Origin: Saccharofermentans sp.
GTDB lineage: Bacteria; Bacillota; Clostridia; Saccharofermentanales; Saccharofermentanaceae
Reading direction: 5' to 3'
Assembly (NCBI GenBank): GCA_024403855.1
Contig: JAKSRC010000005.1
Coordinates: forward strand, 20,711-84,710
DNA: 64,000 nucleotides
The notes under the pieces: generated by a model
Seen by the model: only the letters and a program-made list of their open reading frames with translations
What the model was told of the DNA's origin: nothing
Databases searched by the model: none
Made by a program: the position numbers and the translations under genes
Shown: piece after piece, positions 26,608 through 36,913 of the stretch
How positions within the stretch are numbered: the stretch's first letter is position 1
Layout: each line of letters starts with the position of its first letter

Positions 26608-28302
26608 ATGAGAGTTTCCGAAATGTTTTTGGCTACACAGAGAGAGATACCTGCAGATGCAGAGATTCCTTCACACAGATTGATGCTTAGAGCGGGCTTG
26701 ATCCGCAAGATGGCATCTGGCGTTTATTCTTTTATGCCGATGGGTTACCGCACATACAGAAAGGTTGAGGCGGTCATCAGAGAAGAGATGGATAAGGCAG
26801 GAGCACAGGAGCTCATCATGCCGGCACTTCTTCCTGCTGAAGCATACCAGGGTTCCGGCAGATGGGAGAAGTTCGGTCCTGAGATGTTCAGACTTTCCGA
26901 CAGAGGCGGAAGATCTTTCTGCTTGGGCCCTACGCACGAAGAGCCTTTTACTGAAGCTGTCAGAGATTCAATCAGATCTTACAAGCAGCTCCCTGTAACG
27001 CTTTATCAGATCCAGCACAAGTACAGAGATGAGAAGCGTCCGAGATTCGGCGTTATCAGAGCTAGAGAGTTCGTCATGAAGGATGCTTATTCTTTCGACG
27101 TTGACGAGGCTGGCCTTGATATTTCTTACAAGAAGATGTACGACGCTTACCGTGCAATTTTCGACAGACTCGGATTGGATTACACAATCGTTGACGCTGA
27201 CTCTGGCGCAATGGGTGGTTCCGGTTCACAGGAATTCATGGTAAAGAGTGAAGTCGGTGAAGACGGTATCTGCTACTGCGATGAGTGCGGATATGCTGCT
27301 AACGAAGAGAAGGCAGGCTGGACAAGAGGCGCTGCTGATACAGCTGCTGAACTCGCTGTTGAGAAGATTCACACTCCTGACGTTAAGACAATCGAAGAGC
27401 TTTGCGGATATCTTAACTGTGGCGCTGACGCTTTCGTTAAGACAATCCTTTACAACATTGACGGTAAGTTCGTTGCTGCTATGTGCAGAGGCGACCGTGA
27501 TATCAACGAGACAAAGCTTGGCAACCTTTACGATGCTACTGAGATGGAACTCGCTGCTTTCGTTGATGTTGAGATGATCACAGGCGCTAAGGTTGGATTT
27601 GCAGGCCCTGTTGGACTTAAGCAGAAGGTTGATATCGTTGTAGATTCAGAAGTTGCCGGAATGAAGAATTTCGTTGTCGGCGCTTGCGAGACAGACTATC
27701 ACTTCAAGAATATTAATATCGGCAGAGATTTCGAAGCTGATACTGTTGCTGACATTACAAATGCCAAGGTGGGCGATATCTGCCCTAAGTGCGGTAAGGG
27801 TAAGCTCGGTATGGCTCGTGGCGTTGAGGTTGGACATATTTTCAAGCTCGGCACAAAGTATTCTGATGCGCTCGGCTGTGTATATCTTGATAACAACGGC
27901 AAAGAGCACAGCATGGTAATGGGCTGCTACGGAATCGGTGTATCCAGAGTTCTTGCAGCTATCATTGAGCAGAATCACGATGATGATGGCATTATCTGGC
28001 CTTCAATCGTTGCTCCTTATAAGGTAATCGTTGTTCCTACAAAGGCTAACGACGAAGAGATTATGGGCGTAGCTGAAAAGATTTATGCAGATCTTAAGAG
28101 TGCCGGCGTTGAAGTTCTTATCGACGACCGTAATGAGCGTCCTGGCGTTAAGTTTAAGGATGCTGACCTCTTGGGTATTCCGCTCAGAGTCACAGTCGGC
28201 AGAAGAGCCGGCGAAGGCATCGTTGAAGTCAAGAGAAGAGATTCAAAGGACGCAACTGAGCTTACTGTTGACGAAGCTATCAGCCTCTCTAAGGAGATCT
28301 GA
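26608..28302 (+). CDS. proS: Prolyl-tRNA synthetase (bacterial type, with insertion domain)
   Basis: 564-residue class II synthetase charging tRNA-Pro. Motif 1 region [38 protein letters not shown], motif 2 with [25 protein letters not shown], and motif 3 [17 protein letters not shown] are all present. The insertion (editing) domain between motifs 2 and 3, about residues 230-395, contains the [16 protein letters not shown] start typical of bacterial-type enzymes. The C-terminal anticodon-binding domain starts near [14 protein letters not shown] 26608 is preceded by AAGGGAG; the frame also extends upstream through the promoter and that part is not coding. No T-box control is seen. Confidence 0.96.
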   Translation: MRVSEMFLATQREIPADAEIPSHRLMLRAGLIRKMASGVYSFMPMGYRTYRKVEAVIREEMDKAGAQELIMPALLPAEAYQGSGRWEKFGPEMFRLSDRGGRSFCLGPTHEEPFTEAVRDSIRSYKQLPVTLYQIQHKYRDEKRPRFGVIRAREFVMKDAYSFDVDEAGLDISYKKMYDAYRAIFDRLGLDYTIVDADSGAMGGSGSQEFMVKSEVGEDGICYCDECGYAANEEKAGWTRGAADTAAELAVEKIHTPDVKTIEELCGYLNCGADAFVKTILYNIDGKFVAAMCRGDRDINETKLGNLYDATEMELAAFVDVEMITGAKVGFAGPVGLKQKVDIVVDSEVAGMKNFVVGACETDYHFKNINIGRDFEADTVADITNAKVGDICPKCGKGKLGMARGVEVGHIFKLGTKYSDALGCVYLDNNGKEHSMVMGCYGIGVSRVLAAIIEQNHDDDGIIWPSIVAPYKVIVVPTKANDEEIMGVAEKIYADLKSAGVEVLIDDRNERPGVKFKDADLLGIPLRVTVGRRAGEGIVEVKRRDSKDATELTVDEAISLSKEI

Positions 28303-28304
28303 GA

Positions 28305-29807
28305 ATGATTTTGAGGGTAATCTTATCCCTTGTTCTGTGCGCGTCTTTTACGCTCGGAGCAATGCCTGTAGTGCAGGGTAAGGTTACTCCTATGCCGGCT
28401 TCATATGACTCATACGACCTCACGTACGTTGATGGTGGTACTTTGAGTCTGAAGCTTCTCGGCGGAAGTATATTTTTCGAGACGGGAAAAGCTGAAGACT
28501 GCGACAGACCTTTGAAGATTACTCTTTCGAGGTCGAAAAATAAACGCGTGGTCAAAAGCTTTAACGCCTCCGGCAAAAAGTTCAGTCTGGATGTTTCAAA
28601 GCACATGGATGAGGGCGAGCTTTACTGTGTCACCATCCATTATGAAGCTTACGGTACGACGGTTAACTGCGGTGACAATCTGATTTTCAGGCAGGGTAGC
28701 AATATCTATTTCTGGAAATCTGATAACTACGATTACAATGTCGTAACGTGCCAGGAACTTTGGGCTGACGAGCAGTCCCTTAAAGAGTGCCTTGAACCGC
28801 AAAACGATATTGAGTGCGACGATCCTGTTCTGATCGGTTATTCGAACAGAATCGTTGAAGGTGCGAAGGACGATTGGGAAAAGGTTTTCCGCATTTATAA
28901 ATTCATCTCAAGCGAGATGGCCTACGACAAAAAGGAAGCTGAAACTACATCTGCCGGATATCAGGATAGCGCCGTAGATGTTATCAGGAGCGGAAGATCG
29001 ATCTGTGAGGGATTTGCAAACTGCTTTGTGGCACTTTGCAGAGCGCAGGGAATACCTGCTGTAGTTGAATTCGGCATTGGATTTACCTCATACGAAGAGA
29101 TAACGAACAGGAAGCCGACATCGCAGGATTATGCCGATCACGCATGGGCGGCGGTCTTCCTCGGAGGCAAGTGGCATTTCGTAGATCCCACCTTCGATAT
29201 GTCGAGATATTACCATGGTCCCAATGATATAAGGACCTATGAAGAGACAACGAAATACTACCTCCTGCCATTGGAGGCGATATCTAACGATCACATGATC
29301 ATGGATGCGGATACAAGACACGGTATACCGACGGCAGGTTATTGCGGCACTGACAGGTCAGGCGCGAAGTTTGAGATTACAAGAGACGGTGTCTGCCATA
29401 TTACGGGAAACGGCGCACTCAAGATGCCTTATGGCGTAAATGGCTTCAGCAAGGTGGTTTTCGAAGAGGGAAGCAATATTACGGAGCTTTTGAGCGACTG
29501 CTTCAGAGATTGCGATCTGCTTACTACGATAGTGCTGCCGGACAGCGTAACAACAATTGACGAATACGCATTTGCGACTTGCGAGGATCTTCAGTATGTT
29601 TACCTGCCGGAAGGCTTGGTGGTTATTGGTAAGAAGGCTTTTCGCGGGTGCGACGAATTAAGTTATGTCAGGGTGCCTGACAAGTGCAAAGTAGTCGGAG
29701 AGAAGGCATTTGACGGATGCCCCAGGCTTTACTTAAGCATCTCAGAAGAACATAAGGATATGTTATCAGGTTACGATACACCGCCGATGTTTATCGATTA
29801 CAGATAA
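28305..29807 (+). CDS. Secreted transglutaminase-like protein with BspA leucine-rich repeats
   Basis: 500-residue exported protein. Residues 1-25 are a signal peptide (ILRVILSLVLCASFTLGAM). A beta-rich region up to about 160 precedes a transglutaminase/protease-like core with the triad Cys234 (RSICEGFANCF), His279 (YADHAWAAVF) and Asp294 (HFVDPTFD). From about 365 to 490 there are BspA-type LRR_5 repeats, such as LPDSVTTIDEYAFATCEDLQYV and GLVVIGKKAFRGCDELSYV. It starts two bases after the proS stop, so it may be read from the proS transcript. A role in cell-surface protein processing or adhesion is likely; the substrate is unknown. Confidence 0.85.
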   Translation: MILRVILSLVLCASFTLGAMPVVQGKVTPMPASYDSYDLTYVDGGTLSLKLLGGSIFFETGKAEDCDRPLKITLSRSKNKRVVKSFNASGKKFSLDVSKHMDEGELYCVTIHYEAYGTTVNCGDNLIFRQGSNIYFWKSDNYDYNVVTCQELWADEQSLKECLEPQNDIECDDPVLIGYSNRIVEGAKDDWEKVFRIYKFISSEMAYDKKEAETTSAGYQDSAVDVIRSGRSICEGFANCFVALCRAQGIPAVVEFGIGFTSYEEITNRKPTSQDYADHAWAAVFLGGKWHFVDPTFDMSRYYHGPNDIRTYEETTKYYLLPLEAISNDHMIMDADTRHGIPTAGYCGTDRSGAKFEITRDGVCHITGNGALKMPYGVNGFSKVVFEEGSNITELLSDCFRDCDLLTTIVLPDSVTTIDEYAFATCEDLQYVYLPEGLVVIGKKAFRGCDELSYVRVPDKCKVVGEKAFDGCPRLYLSISEEHKDMLSGYDTPPMFIDYR

Positions 29808-29843
29808 AGAGAGGCATTCATAGAAGGAAGGTAAGGGAAGAAC

Positions 29844-30545
29844 ATGTCATATATAGAATTTCGTGATGTCAGAAAGACATACAAGACCGGTGCGGTAAAT
29901 GTTACTGCGCTCGATGGTGCTGAATTCTTTATCGAAAAAGGCGAGCTTTGCGTAATTCTTGGTCAGTCCGGTGCCGGAAAGACTACACTTCTTAACATCT
30001 TAGGTGGCATGGACAGACTTACTTCAGGTGAGGTTTTCCTTGACGGCAACGAGATATCCAAGCTCAATGCCAATGAACTTGCACTTTTCAGAAGACAGAA
30101 CGTCGGTTTTGTTTTCCAGTTCTATAACCTTATTCCGAATCTTACGGCTTACGAGAATGTCGAGATGGCAGCTCAGCTCGTAAAAGATCCTATCAGCTGC
30201 GATCTTCTCATGGAAGAAGTCGGTCTGGCTGACCGTAAGAACAATTTCCCGGCTCAGCTTTCCGGTGGTGAGCAGCAGAGAGTCTCAATTGCCAGAGCGA
30301 TTGCCAAGAACCCTAAGCTCCTTTTGTGTGATGAGCCGACAGGCGCGCTGGATTACCAGACAGGTAAAGCGATTCTGAAGCTTTTGCAGAACCTCAGTAT
30401 CGAAAAGGGTATGACAGTAGTAATAATCACACACAACTCCGCTCTTACTGCGATGGCTGACAGAGTCATCAAGGTTAAGAACGGCAAGATAACAAGCAAC
30501 ATGATTAATGAAAATCCCGTTAATGTAGAAGAGATCGAGTGGTAA
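29844..30545 (+). CDS. ABC transporter ATP-binding protein (LolD/MacB type)
   Basis: 233-residue ATPase with all motifs: Walker [11 protein letters not shown]-loop [13 protein letters not shown], signature [16 protein letters not shown], Walker [13 protein letters not shown], and H-loop TH in [11 protein letters not shown]. This is the MacB/LolD/BceA class that works with FtsX-fold permeases. Its stop overlaps the start of the permease by one base (TAATG), so they form an obligate pair. A GAAGG-type site precedes the ATG. Confidence 0.94.
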   Translation: MSYIEFRDVRKTYKTGAVNVTALDGAEFFIEKGELCVILGQSGAGKTTLLNILGGMDRLTSGEVFLDGNEISKLNANELALFRRQNVGFVFQFYNLIPNLTAYENVEMAAQLVKDPISCDLLMEEVGLADRKNNFPAQLSGGEQQRVSIARAIAKNPKLLLCDEPTGALDYQTGKAILKLLQNLSIEKGMTVVIITHNSALTAMADRVIKVKNGKITSNMINENPVNVEEIEW

Positions 30546-33500
30546 TGAGTCCTTACGTAAAGACAATTTTAAGATCTATTAAGATGACACTTCCAAGATT
30601 TATCGCAATTTTTGCGATAATCGCTTTGGGTGTGGGATTTTTTGCCGGACTCAAAGTAACAACACCTGCCTTCGTATATACGGGAGATAGTTACGTCAAA
30701 GAACAGAAGATGTTCGACTTCAAGCTCCTTTCGACGATCGGTTTTGATGACGAAGATATCGAGAAAATCAGTGAGCGCACGAACTGCGTTGTTGAAGGCG
30801 CTTATTCTGCTGACTGTTCAGCAAATTTAGGTTCACATCCCGGCAACTATACGGTGAAGTTCCTTTCCATAACCGAGAATGTAAATGCGTTAAGTCTTGA
30901 ATCAGGCCGCCTTCCCGAAAAGGACGACGAGATTGTTATTGATGCATTCAGATTTCCTACAATCGAGCCCGGTACAAAGCTTCTCGTGACAAATGACACA
31001 AGCGAGAAAGCCCTCGAAATGTTCAAATACAGGGAATACACGATTGTCGGCACAGCCAGAACTCCTCTTTATCTGAATTTCCAGAGAGGTACATCCAACG
31101 AGGGTTCAGGCTCCATTTCATTTTACGTTTGCGCTCTTCCGGGAGCATTTGATTCGGAATATTTTACTGAAGCCTATCTTTTCGCGAATACGGGATTATA
31201 TCTCTATTCTGACGAATACAAGACTTGGGCTTCTTCTGCAGAGAAGCAGTATGGAGATATCGTCGATGAAGTCATCCGTGAAAGATTCGACAGACTCATC
31301 AAGGAAGAATACGACAAGCTCTACGATGGTATCGATGAGTTCGACGAAGAAATCGGCGATGCATGGGACGAGATTACCGACGGTCAGAAAGAATTAGACG
31401 ACGGTAAGAAGAAATTAGAAGACGCCCAGAAGGAAATTGACGACAACAGAAAAGAACTCGAAAAGGCCAAGAAATTACTGGATTCTTCCGCCAAGCAGAT
31501 CAAAGATGCCAGCAAGCAAGTCACTTCTGCCACGGTATTGATTAATGCCGGCAGGAAGCAGATCGAAGACGGCCAAAAGCAGTTGGATTCAGCTAAGTCA
31601 CAGCTCGATCTTTATGCTGCAGGCATAACTGACGCCAGAAACCAGTTAGCAGATGCAAGAGTTCAGACCGCTAATGCGATAGCAGGTCTTAAGGTAGCGA
31701 TTCCGTCTTATAAGTCCGCTATTGCTGAACTTAGTGCGGGAATTGCAAATCTTAATGAAAGCCTTTCAGCAGCAGAAACAGAAGAAGAGAAAGCTCAGAT
31801 TGAAGCTCAGATTACTCAGCAGCAGGCGAAAAAAGCAGAGTATGAAGGCAAGCTTGCTGAAGCAGAAGCAACACTTCCGGTACTCGAGCAGACTGAAGCC
31901 GGTTTTGACGCTCAGGAAGCACAGATAAATGCATCTCAGGCTGACTATGAGACAAAGCTTGCTGCTTACGAAGAAAGCTACCAGAAGTTCCTTGAAGAAA
32001 AAATCAAGTTCGATATTGCTGAAGAGCAGTATAAGAAAGGCAAGGCCGAGTATGAAGCCGGTCTTGCAAAATATAACGACGGACTTAAGAAGTACAAAGA
32101 TGGTGAGAAGAAATTAAATGACGCTCAGAAGGAAGTAGACGACGGTTGGAAAGAATATAACGACGGCGTTTACGAGCTTTGGAGAGGTTATTCTGAATTC
32201 TCATCTACGGCTTCCAATGTCTTCAATTCTGACATTGTATATGGTTTCTCCATAATCGCATCTGTTGATGCTCCTGATACATACACTCTTGGACGTGACA
32301 AGAACACTGGTTATGTCTGCTTTGACAACGATGCAAAGATTGTAGATGGTGTTGCATCGGTTTTCCCGATTTTCTTTTTCGCGATTGCAGCACTTGTCTG
32401 CTCCACGACCATGAGCCGAATGGTCAGCGATGAGAGAGGCGTCATCGGAACCATGAGAGCCATGGGCTATACCGATCTGTCGATTGTAATGAAATATGCG
32501 ATCTATGCGGGTTCTGCATCAATACTTGGCGCCGTCCTCGGATTTATGGGAGGCACCAAGCTTTTCCCGGCGGTCATTTGGGAAGTATACAAGATGATGT
32601 ATGGCTTTGCGCCAATTAAATTTACAACGAGCATTCCTTTATTTATTCTCGCTCTGGGAGTCTCTCTCCTTTGCACAGTCGGCGTTACGGTAATAACCTG
32701 CATGTCCTCATTACAGGGAATGCCTGCTGAGCTCATAAGACCAAAGGCACCTCTACCCGGCAAGCGTATCCTTTTGGAGCGTATCAGCTTTATCTGGACA
32801 AGACTTAAGTTCCTTCACAAGGTATCAGCTCGAAATGTTTTCCGCTTCAAAAAGAGAATGTGGATGATGATCGTCGGTATCGCCGGCTGCACTGCGCTTC
32901 TTATTACGGCGTTCGGTCTTTACGACTCCATCTGCAACGTAGTAAATATTCAGTACGACAACATCATGAAATACGACCTGCTGGTTGTTTTCGACGATAA
33001 GTACAGACAGTACGAGATTGAAGCAGCAACAAAGGATGCGCTTGAGAATTCCGGCGTAACTTTCGAGTATATGGTTGCAAAGGGTGATTCAGCCAAGAAT
33101 AATGGCTCCGCTTATGTAAGAGACCTTGAGATCTTTGTAAGCGACGCAACAGATACATCCAGCATTTTCGGTCTGACAGACCTTAAAACAGGCGCTGAAT
33201 TGCCGTGGCCTTCTGATGGCGAGGTTGCAATTTCCGGTAAGCTTGCCGAAAAGAATAACGTCAAGGTCGGCGACAATATTACGCTCCTTTATGGCGACGA
33301 CGAGCGCGAAATTTCACTTAAGGTTGGTGCTATATTCACGAACTACACCTTCCACTATGCTGTAATGACATCAGAGACTTATAAGGAAGCTTTCGGTAAA
33401 CCCTATACACCTGAGACGCTTCTTATCACGACTTCTACGAAGAACCCTGATGATACATACAAGATTGCTTCTTATCTGACAGAAAACTACAGCATCAAGA

Positions 33501-33955
33501 CATGGGCTTCAACAGCTGATAGCAGAGAGAGCTTCGCAAACACTATTGAGCGACTGAATTATGTAATCGTTCTTGTCGTTGTCTGCGCTGCTGCGCTTGC
33601 TTTCATCGTTCTCTTCAATCTTAATAACATTAACATCACAGAGCGTATCCGCGAGATCGCTACACTCAAAGTTATGGGCTTTAACAAGAGAGAGACCGGT
33701 CAATACGTTACGCGTGAGAACGTCATTCTTGTTCTTCTCGGCTTCGTAGTCGGAATCCCGCTGGGCTTCCTGCTCCACAGATTCGTAATGGCACAGATTG
33801 CAATGGATATGGTTACTTACCAGATAAGAATTGACTTCATAAGCTACATCTATTCGCTCCTGTTTGTTCTCGCATTCTCGACGGTTGTAAACTTCATTAT
33901 GCGTGCCAAGATCGAAAAGATCGACATGGCAGAATCATTGAAGAGTGCTGAGTAA
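30545..33955 (+). CDS. FtsX-fold ABC permease with a large extracytoplasmic coiled coil
   Basis: 1136-residue permease. A first membrane segment (FIAIFAIIALGVGFFAGLKV) is followed by an extracytoplasmic MacB-PCD-like region, then a long coiled coil from about residue 230 to 545 made of repeats such as DGQKELDDGKKKLEDAQKEIDD and YKDGEKKLNDAQKEVDDG. FtsX domains with three membrane segments each follow at about 600-730 and 1000-1130. ATG 30545 overlaps the ATPase stop. The heptad-rich insert resembles those of YhgE/PIP-like and related Bacillota permeases; it may span the wall and transmit force or bind a partner. Export of lipids, peptides or surface molecules is possible; no substrate can be named. 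Confidence 0.9.
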   Translation: MSPYVKTILRSIKMTLPRFIAIFAIIALGVGFFAGLKVTTPAFVYTGDSYVKEQKMFDFKLLSTIGFDDEDIEKISERTNCVVEGAYSADCSANLGSHPGNYTVKFLSITENVNALSLESGRLPEKDDEIVIDAFRFPTIEPGTKLLVTNDTSEKALEMFKYREYTIVGTARTPLYLNFQRGTSNEGSGSISFYVCALPGAFDSEYFTEAYLFANTGLYLYSDEYKTWASSAEKQYGDIVDEVIRERFDRLIKEEYDKLYDGIDEFDEEIGDAWDEITDGQKELDDGKKKLEDAQKEIDDNRKELEKAKKLLDSSAKQIKDASKQVTSATVLINAGRKQIEDGQKQLDSAKSQLDLYAAGITDARNQLADARVQTANAIAGLKVAIPSYKSAIAELSAGIANLNESLSAAETEEEKAQIEAQITQQQAKKAEYEGKLAEAEATLPVLEQTEAGFDAQEAQINASQADYETKLAAYEESYQKFLEEKIKFDIAEEQYKKGKAEYEAGLAKYNDGLKKYKDGEKKLNDAQKEVDDGWKEYNDGVYELWRGYSEFSSTASNVFNSDIVYGFSIIASVDAPDTYTLGRDKNTGYVCFDNDAKIVDGVASVFPIFFFAIAALVCSTTMSRMVSDERGVIGTMRAMGYTDLSIVMKYAIYAGSASILGAVLGFMGGTKLFPAVIWEVYKMMYGFAPIKFTTSIPLFILALGVSLLCTVGVTVITCMSSLQGMPAELIRPKAPLPGKRILLERISFIWTRLKFLHKVSARNVFRFKKRMWMMIVGIAGCTALLITAFGLYDSICNVVNIQYDNIMKYDLLVVFDDKYRQYEIEAATKDALENSGVTFEYMVAKGDSAKNNGSAYVRDLEIFVSDATDTSSIFGLTDLKTGAELPWPSDGEVAISGKLAEKNNVKVGDNITLLYGDDEREISLKVGAIFTNYTFHYAVMTSETYKEAFGKPYTPETLLITTSTKNPDDTYKIASYLTENYSIKTWASTADSRESFANTIERLNYVIVLVVVCAAALAFIVLFNLNNINITERIREIATLKVMGFNKRETGQYVTRENVILVLLGFVVGIPLGFLLHRFVMAQIAMDMVTYQIRIDFISYIYSLLFVLAFSTVVNFIMRAKIEKIDMAESLKSAE

Positions 33956-34002
33956 GAAATTGTCGCTTTTTCGATGAAGCATCACATACCGTATATAAGC
34001 AA

Positions 34003-34033
34003 AAGGCTGCCTCGTAAAAGAGACAGCCTTCTT
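34003..34033. terminator. Bidirectional terminator between permease and AraC genes
   Basis: Stem AAGGCTGCCTC/GAGACAGCCTT with one mismatch and a six-base loop, with T-rich and A-rich flanks on the two sides. It separates convergent genes. Confidence 0.75.
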
Positions 34034-34054
34034 AATAAATAACTGTATATGTAA

Positions 34055-34810
34055 TTACTCTTCAGTCTCGCCGTTCATCCAGCTCTGGTGATAATTTCTT
34101 CTTCTGTATTCTTCAGGTGTCATGCCTGTAGTCTTCTTGAATACCTGAATGAAGTGTGACTGTGATGAGAAACCAAGGTAGTTTGCAATGGTGAGGGAAG
34201 ACTCATCCAAGTGTCTCAACATATTGCAAGCGACATTGATCTTCTGATCTCTGATATAACGGCTTAATGTAATGCCCATTTCCTGCTTAAACAGCTTGGA
34301 AAGATAGCTTGAATTAAGAGAGAGGGAATCAGCGATAGACTCTACTGTCAGATTCTCCTGAATGTGAGATCTGATGTAGTCGATAGCTACTACGATGTGA
34401 CGTGAAACAACGCGATTCTTGGAAAGATCACTCATCTTTCTGCAATATCCACGGAGCATATCATTCTGAATAGCGTAGACTTCTTCAGTAGTGTTAGCAA
34501 CGTCGATGAGTTCAATGTAAATATCGCTCAAGTTGTATGCTACTGAAATCTCAAGGCCTGCTTCGATGCAGAATCTGCTTACAAGAGCAGTGAGAATTAT
34601 TGTGTGATATTTAAAATTACGGAGTTTGTTTTGGCTTAAAACACCCAAGATCTGTGAAGAACCAATTGTCTTAAGGGCTTCTTCGAGACGGCACATATTT
34701 CCGCTTGCAACAAGCTCGTAAAAGCTGATTTCATTGTTATAACCTGCCTGACGATTGCCGGAATCACCCTCATCCATTAATCGCTTGGCGAGTTCTTTTT
34801 CTACGTTCAT
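34055..34810 (-). CDS. AraC family regulator
   Basis: 251-residue regulator with the DNA-binding region at the C terminus: LTVESIADSLSLNSSYLSKLFKQEMGITLSRYI and SLTIANYLGFSSQSHFIQVFKKTTGMTPEEYRR are the two helix-turn-helix motifs. The N-terminal 140 residues are helical and have no cupin signature; the segment with YHTIILTALVSRFCIEAGL resembles the helical region before AraC domains in response-regulator-type YesN proteins, but no receiver domain is present. The minus-strand start is preceded by GAGGTGG. Targets unknown. Confidence 0.9.
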   Translation of the reverse strand: MNVEKELAKRLMDEGDSGNRQAGYNNEISFYELVASGNMCRLEEALKTIGSSQILGVLSQNKLRNFKYHTIILTALVSRFCIEAGLEISVAYNLSDIYIELIDVANTTEEVYAIQNDMLRGYCRKMSDLSKNRVVSRHIVVAIDYIRSHIQENLTVESIADSLSLNSSYLSKLFKQEMGITLSRYIRDQKINVACNMLRHLDESSLTIANYLGFSSQSHFIQVFKKTTGMTPEEYRRRNYHQSWMNGETEE

Positions 34811-35021
34811 AAACCACCTCGAACAAAATAGTAAAAACTTGTCTAATATTTTACAAAAATTGTATATTTCTTTTCTATTTGTGTAAAGCGATTTGACCGA
34901 ATAGGGGTAATATAAATGCTGATAAGAGCAGTATTTATTTTCAAGATAAAATCTTATTGAGTTATTCTGTGAAAAGTAATAGAATTTTCAATGTAGTACA
35001 AGTGGAGGGTGTGCATTAACT

Positions 35022-35678
35022 ATGAATGATGAACTTAAAGACATAATATATGCCGATTTGTTCAGATACACCGGTAATGCACGTCGCTATAAGAATATCT
35101 ATGCGTGCTATCTTGAAGAGCGCAGATCTTCCCCTGAGTTCAGCTATATAAGCGTTATGCGTCGTACTCGTTACTATTACGATCAGATTAGTAAGTATGA
35201 CGGCATCAGGAAGAAGCTTTATCAGCTCAAGTTCGCTGTCAGCAACTACAGATTAGACAGACTGAGCCGCAAATATCATTTCCAGATTCCTTATGACACT
35301 GAGATCGGCAAGGGTTTCTATCTTGCACATTTCGGCCGTGTAATCATCCATCCGAAGAGCGTTATCGGTCACAATGTTAACGTATCTACAGGTGTTGTTA
35401 TCGGTACTCAGTTCAGAGGTAAGAGAAAGGGCTCTCCTCATATCGGTAATTATGTCTGGATTGGTGCTAATGCCGTAATTGTCGGTAATATCAGGATTGG
35501 TAACAACGTCCTTATCGCACCCGGCGCTTATGTTAACTTCGATGTACCGGATGGTTCTATCGTAATCGGCAACCCCGGTCTTATCAGAAGATCACCCGGA
35601 GCTACGCTCAACTATATCAACAATACGATTCTTTTCGACGAATATAATGTTCGTTCCGACGGAGTCAGACAGTGGTAA
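35022..35678 (+). CDS. Hexapeptide-repeat acyltransferase (serine acetyltransferase-like)
   Basis: 218-residue left-handed beta-helix transferase. The C-terminal two-thirds carry hexapeptide repeats: IPYDTEIGKGFYLAHFG, SVIGHNVNVSTGVVIG, PHIGNYVWIGANAVIVGNIRIGNNVLIAPGAYV and a closing IVIGNPGLI. The His in YLAHFGRVIIHP matches the catalytic region of CysE-like enzymes, which use acetyl-CoA. The helical N terminus (1-85) differs from canonical CysE, and this type is common in surface-polysaccharide clusters, so the acceptor may be serine or a sugar. Its stop overlaps the start of the aminopeptidase by seven bases. GGAGGG lies before the ATG. Confidence 0.85.
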   Translation: MNDELKDIIYADLFRYTGNARRYKNIYACYLEERRSSPEFSYISVMRRTRYYYDQISKYDGIRKKLYQLKFAVSNYRLDRLSRKYHFQIPYDTEIGKGFYLAHFGRVIIHPKSVIGHNVNVSTGVVIGTQFRGKRKGSPHIGNYVWIGANAVIVGNIRIGNNVLIAPGAYVNFDVPDGSIVIGNPGLIRRSPGATLNYINNTILFDEYNVRSDGVRQW

Positions 35679-36913
35679 ATCCTGCTATTTACAGAAACAA
35701 CAGAGAACGTTTTGCCGCCGCGTTGCAGGATCGCTCCGCGGCGTTGCTTTTCTCCGGCGAACAGAAGCATATGTCTGCTGACACGGACTATAGGTTCATG
35801 TCCGACCGTAATTTCTTTTATCTCACAGGTCTTGAAAGAGATGGGCTTATCCTGCTCATCGAAAAGTTCGACGGCAAAGTATCGACTAAGATTTATGCTC
35901 CAAGCCACGATTCCATGAAGGAGCGCTGGCATGGCAAGCGTATGGATTTTGCAGATATTGCAGCAATATCCGGAGTTGATCCTGACGATATTCTTGACCT
36001 TGAGACTTATGAAGAGAAAGAATACGAACTGATTAAAAACGCCGATATCAATATCTATCTTGATAGTTCGACAGTAATGGCCAAGCCTGATGAGCTCAGA
36101 AAGATCATCGAAAAGGATGGCCGCAAGACTTTCGACCTGTCTGAGATAACCACTCCGCTTCGCATGATTAAGAGTCAGCATGAAGCAGATTCGATCAGGG
36201 AAGCTGCAAGGATCACAGAAGAGGCTATCGAAGAAATGAAGACTCTGATCAAGCCAGGCGTATCTGAGTATGAACTTTATCTGAAACTTGAATATGAAAT
36301 GGCCAAGAGAAGTTCTATGAATTTTGCGTTCGAGACGATTGTCTCCTGTGGCACGAATGCTTTTTATCTGCATCACTCCGATCCTGAAACGGATGGTGAT
36401 GGAATCGCTAAGGAAGGTTCGATTATTCAGCTCGATCTCGGTGCCAGATATAACGGCTACTGTGCTGATATCTCCAGAGTATTCTTCGTTGGAAAGCCTG
36501 AAGGTGATGACGACAGGAGAATGAAGCTTTTGGGCCTTATCAGGGACCTTCGTAAAGGTGCTTTTGACTATATCGCTCCCGGTAAAACCTTTGCCGGGCT
36601 TAATTCACAAATGTATGACATCGCAGGCAAATGGCTTGCAGGACAAGGATTAATACCCGATAATTTTACGGTGGACGATGTAAAATGCTACTACTGGCAC
36701 AATACATCACACTATCTGGGACTTGACGTTCATGACGTTGGTCCGAGAGACAAAGAATTTGAAGAGGGTAACTGTCTTGCAGTCGAGCCTGGCGTTTATA
36801 TTCCTGAATGGAATATCGGCTTCAGGATTGAGGACGACCTTCTTATTACAGAAAATGGTTGTCAGCTCCTGAGTTCCGGGTGTGACAGCCCGGAGGGCAT
36901 AATTGTCGGATAA
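35672..36913 (+). CDS. pepP: Xaa-Pro aminopeptidase (aminopeptidase P, M24B)
   Basis: 413-residue metallopeptidase that removes an N-terminal residue before proline. The aminopeptidase P N-terminal domain covers about 1-150 (with FFYLTGLERDGLILL). The pita-bread domain has the metal ligands in order: two Asp in QLDLGARYNGYCADISRVF, His in HYLGLDVHDVG, Glu in LAVEPGVYIPE and Glu in GFRIEDDLLI. It starts at GTG 35672 overlapping the acyltransferase gene; no better start exists. The downstream gene overlaps its end by 11 bases, suggesting a three-gene operon. Confidence 0.93.
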   Translation: MVNPAIYRNNRERFAAALQDRSAALLFSGEQKHMSADTDYRFMSDRNFFYLTGLERDGLILLIEKFDGKVSTKIYAPSHDSMKERWHGKRMDFADIAAISGVDPDDILDLETYEEKEYELIKNADINIYLDSSTVMAKPDELRKIIEKDGRKTFDLSEITTPLRMIKSQHEADSIREAARITEEAIEEMKTLIKPGVSEYELYLKLEYEMAKRSSMNFAFETIVSCGTNAFYLHHSDPETDGDGIAKEGSIIQLDLGARYNGYCADISRVFFVGKPEGDDDRRMKLLGLIRDLRKGAFDYIAPGKTFAGLNSQMYDIAGKWLAGQGLIPDNFTVDDVKCYYWHNTSHYLGLDVHDVGPRDKEFEEGNCLAVEPGVYIPEWNIGFRIEDDLLITENGCQLLSSGCDSPEGIIVG

